Source: JAZDJP01 sp043803805 (GTDB lineage Bacteria; Planctomycetota; JAZDJP01). From it: DNA of 56,217 bases. The stretch covers positions 1-56,217 of the forward strand of contig JAZDJP010000038.1 in NCBI GenBank assembly GCA_043803805.1. The letters run 5' to 3'. Both the position numbers and the translations under genes were made by a program. Shown piece after piece: positions 56,096 to 56,217 of the stretch; the stretch's first letter is position 1, and each line of letters opens with the position of its first letter. A model generated the notes under the pieces. The model did not search any database, was not told the origin of the DNA, and saw only the letters and a program-made list of their open reading frames with translations.

Positions 56096-56217
56096 ATGAT
56101 GAGCGCGACCGATCTTCGCCGGGGGGTGGTGATCAAGATTGACGGGGATCTCTTCGTTTGCACCGGCGCCAACCACAATACGCCCGGGAACTGGCGCGGG
56201 ATGGTCCAGGCGGACCT
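56096..56217 (+). CDS. efp: Elongation factor P, N-terminal part (runs off the window)
   Basis: EF-P binds ribosomes stalled on polyproline. The visible 40 residues (MMSATDLRRGVVIKIDGDLF, then VCTGANHNTPGNWRGMVQADL) match the N-terminal KOW-like domain. The loop that carries the modified Lys or Arg in other bacteria (PGKG/PGRG) is PGNW here, with Asn at the tip position; from memory such PGN loops occur in PVC-group bacteria. No Shine-Dalgarno is present and either ATG 56096 or 56099 could be used. Confidence 0.88.
   Translation, partial: MMSATDLRRGVVIKIDGDLFVCTGANHNTPGNWRGMVQAD

Overview
The window is GC-rich chromosomal DNA carrying one AT-richer, clearly foreign island at its left end. 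No rRNA or tRNA gene was seen, so taxonomy is an inference. A PilM-PilN fusion, many TPR and Ser/Thr-kinase proteins, DUF1573/UshA-like/multihaem fusions, a YdjY-type lipoprotein and an elongation factor P with a PGN loop all fit a PVC-type bacterium (Planctomycetota or a neighbouring candidate phylum). Many genes have good Shine-Dalgarno sequences, but several have a sigma-70 -10 box so close to the ATG that the transcript should be leaderless or nearly so.

Layout. 1-4560: mobile-DNA zone. A RAYT/IS200-type transposase tail, a cytosine-5 DNA methyltransferase, an overlapping probable restriction enzyme, a convergent HhH-GPD DNA glycosylase and a truncated IS110 transposase; most of this lies between inverted REP-like repeats. 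4882-9642: a 1586-residue kinase-ATPase-TPR-GAF-sigma54 activator fusion. 10226-22693: four large exported proteins (one Kelch/Big2, three BNR/sialidase-like propellers) that share a Cys-Phe-Leu/Ile-Gly box, then a DUF1573-metallophosphatase-tetrahaem cytochrome. 22796-29792: type IV pilus or type II secretion-like assembly genes (PilM-PilN fusion, PilO-like, a PilP-position protein, secretin). 29900-36579: exported TPR proteins, ExbB, two ExbD and a lipoprotein. 36597-43331: MiaA, GH57 and MalQ glucan enzymes, and an exported glycosidase-like protein. 43388-46951: dTDP-L-rhamnose operon rmlA-C-B-D. 46959-55778: two paralogous modules, each a sigma54 activator divergent from a degenerate E2-type acyltransferase; the first module also carries a GT1 glycosyltransferase and a frameshifted gene. 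56096-end: start of elongation factor P.

How the genes work together (inference). There are three sigma54 activators and three good sigma54 (-24/-12) promoter matches. Two promoters lie in the divergent gaps between an activator and its acyltransferase. The third, a near-perfect consensus, drives one of the exported CFLG-box proteins 5.4 kb from the giant kinase-activator. This three-to-three match, the repeated activator/acyltransferase module and the shared CFLG box are the strongest candidates for undescribed biology here. The module sits next to the rhamnose-nucleotide operon, so regulated synthesis of a rhamnosylated and acylated envelope glycolipid is one testable idea.

The region also holds two families of dispersed repeats. 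One is a double-hairpin element (three full copies and one half copy). The other is a set of quasi-periodic 'word' repeats, some folding as long imperfect hairpins, that lie between genes and are also translated inside several proteins.
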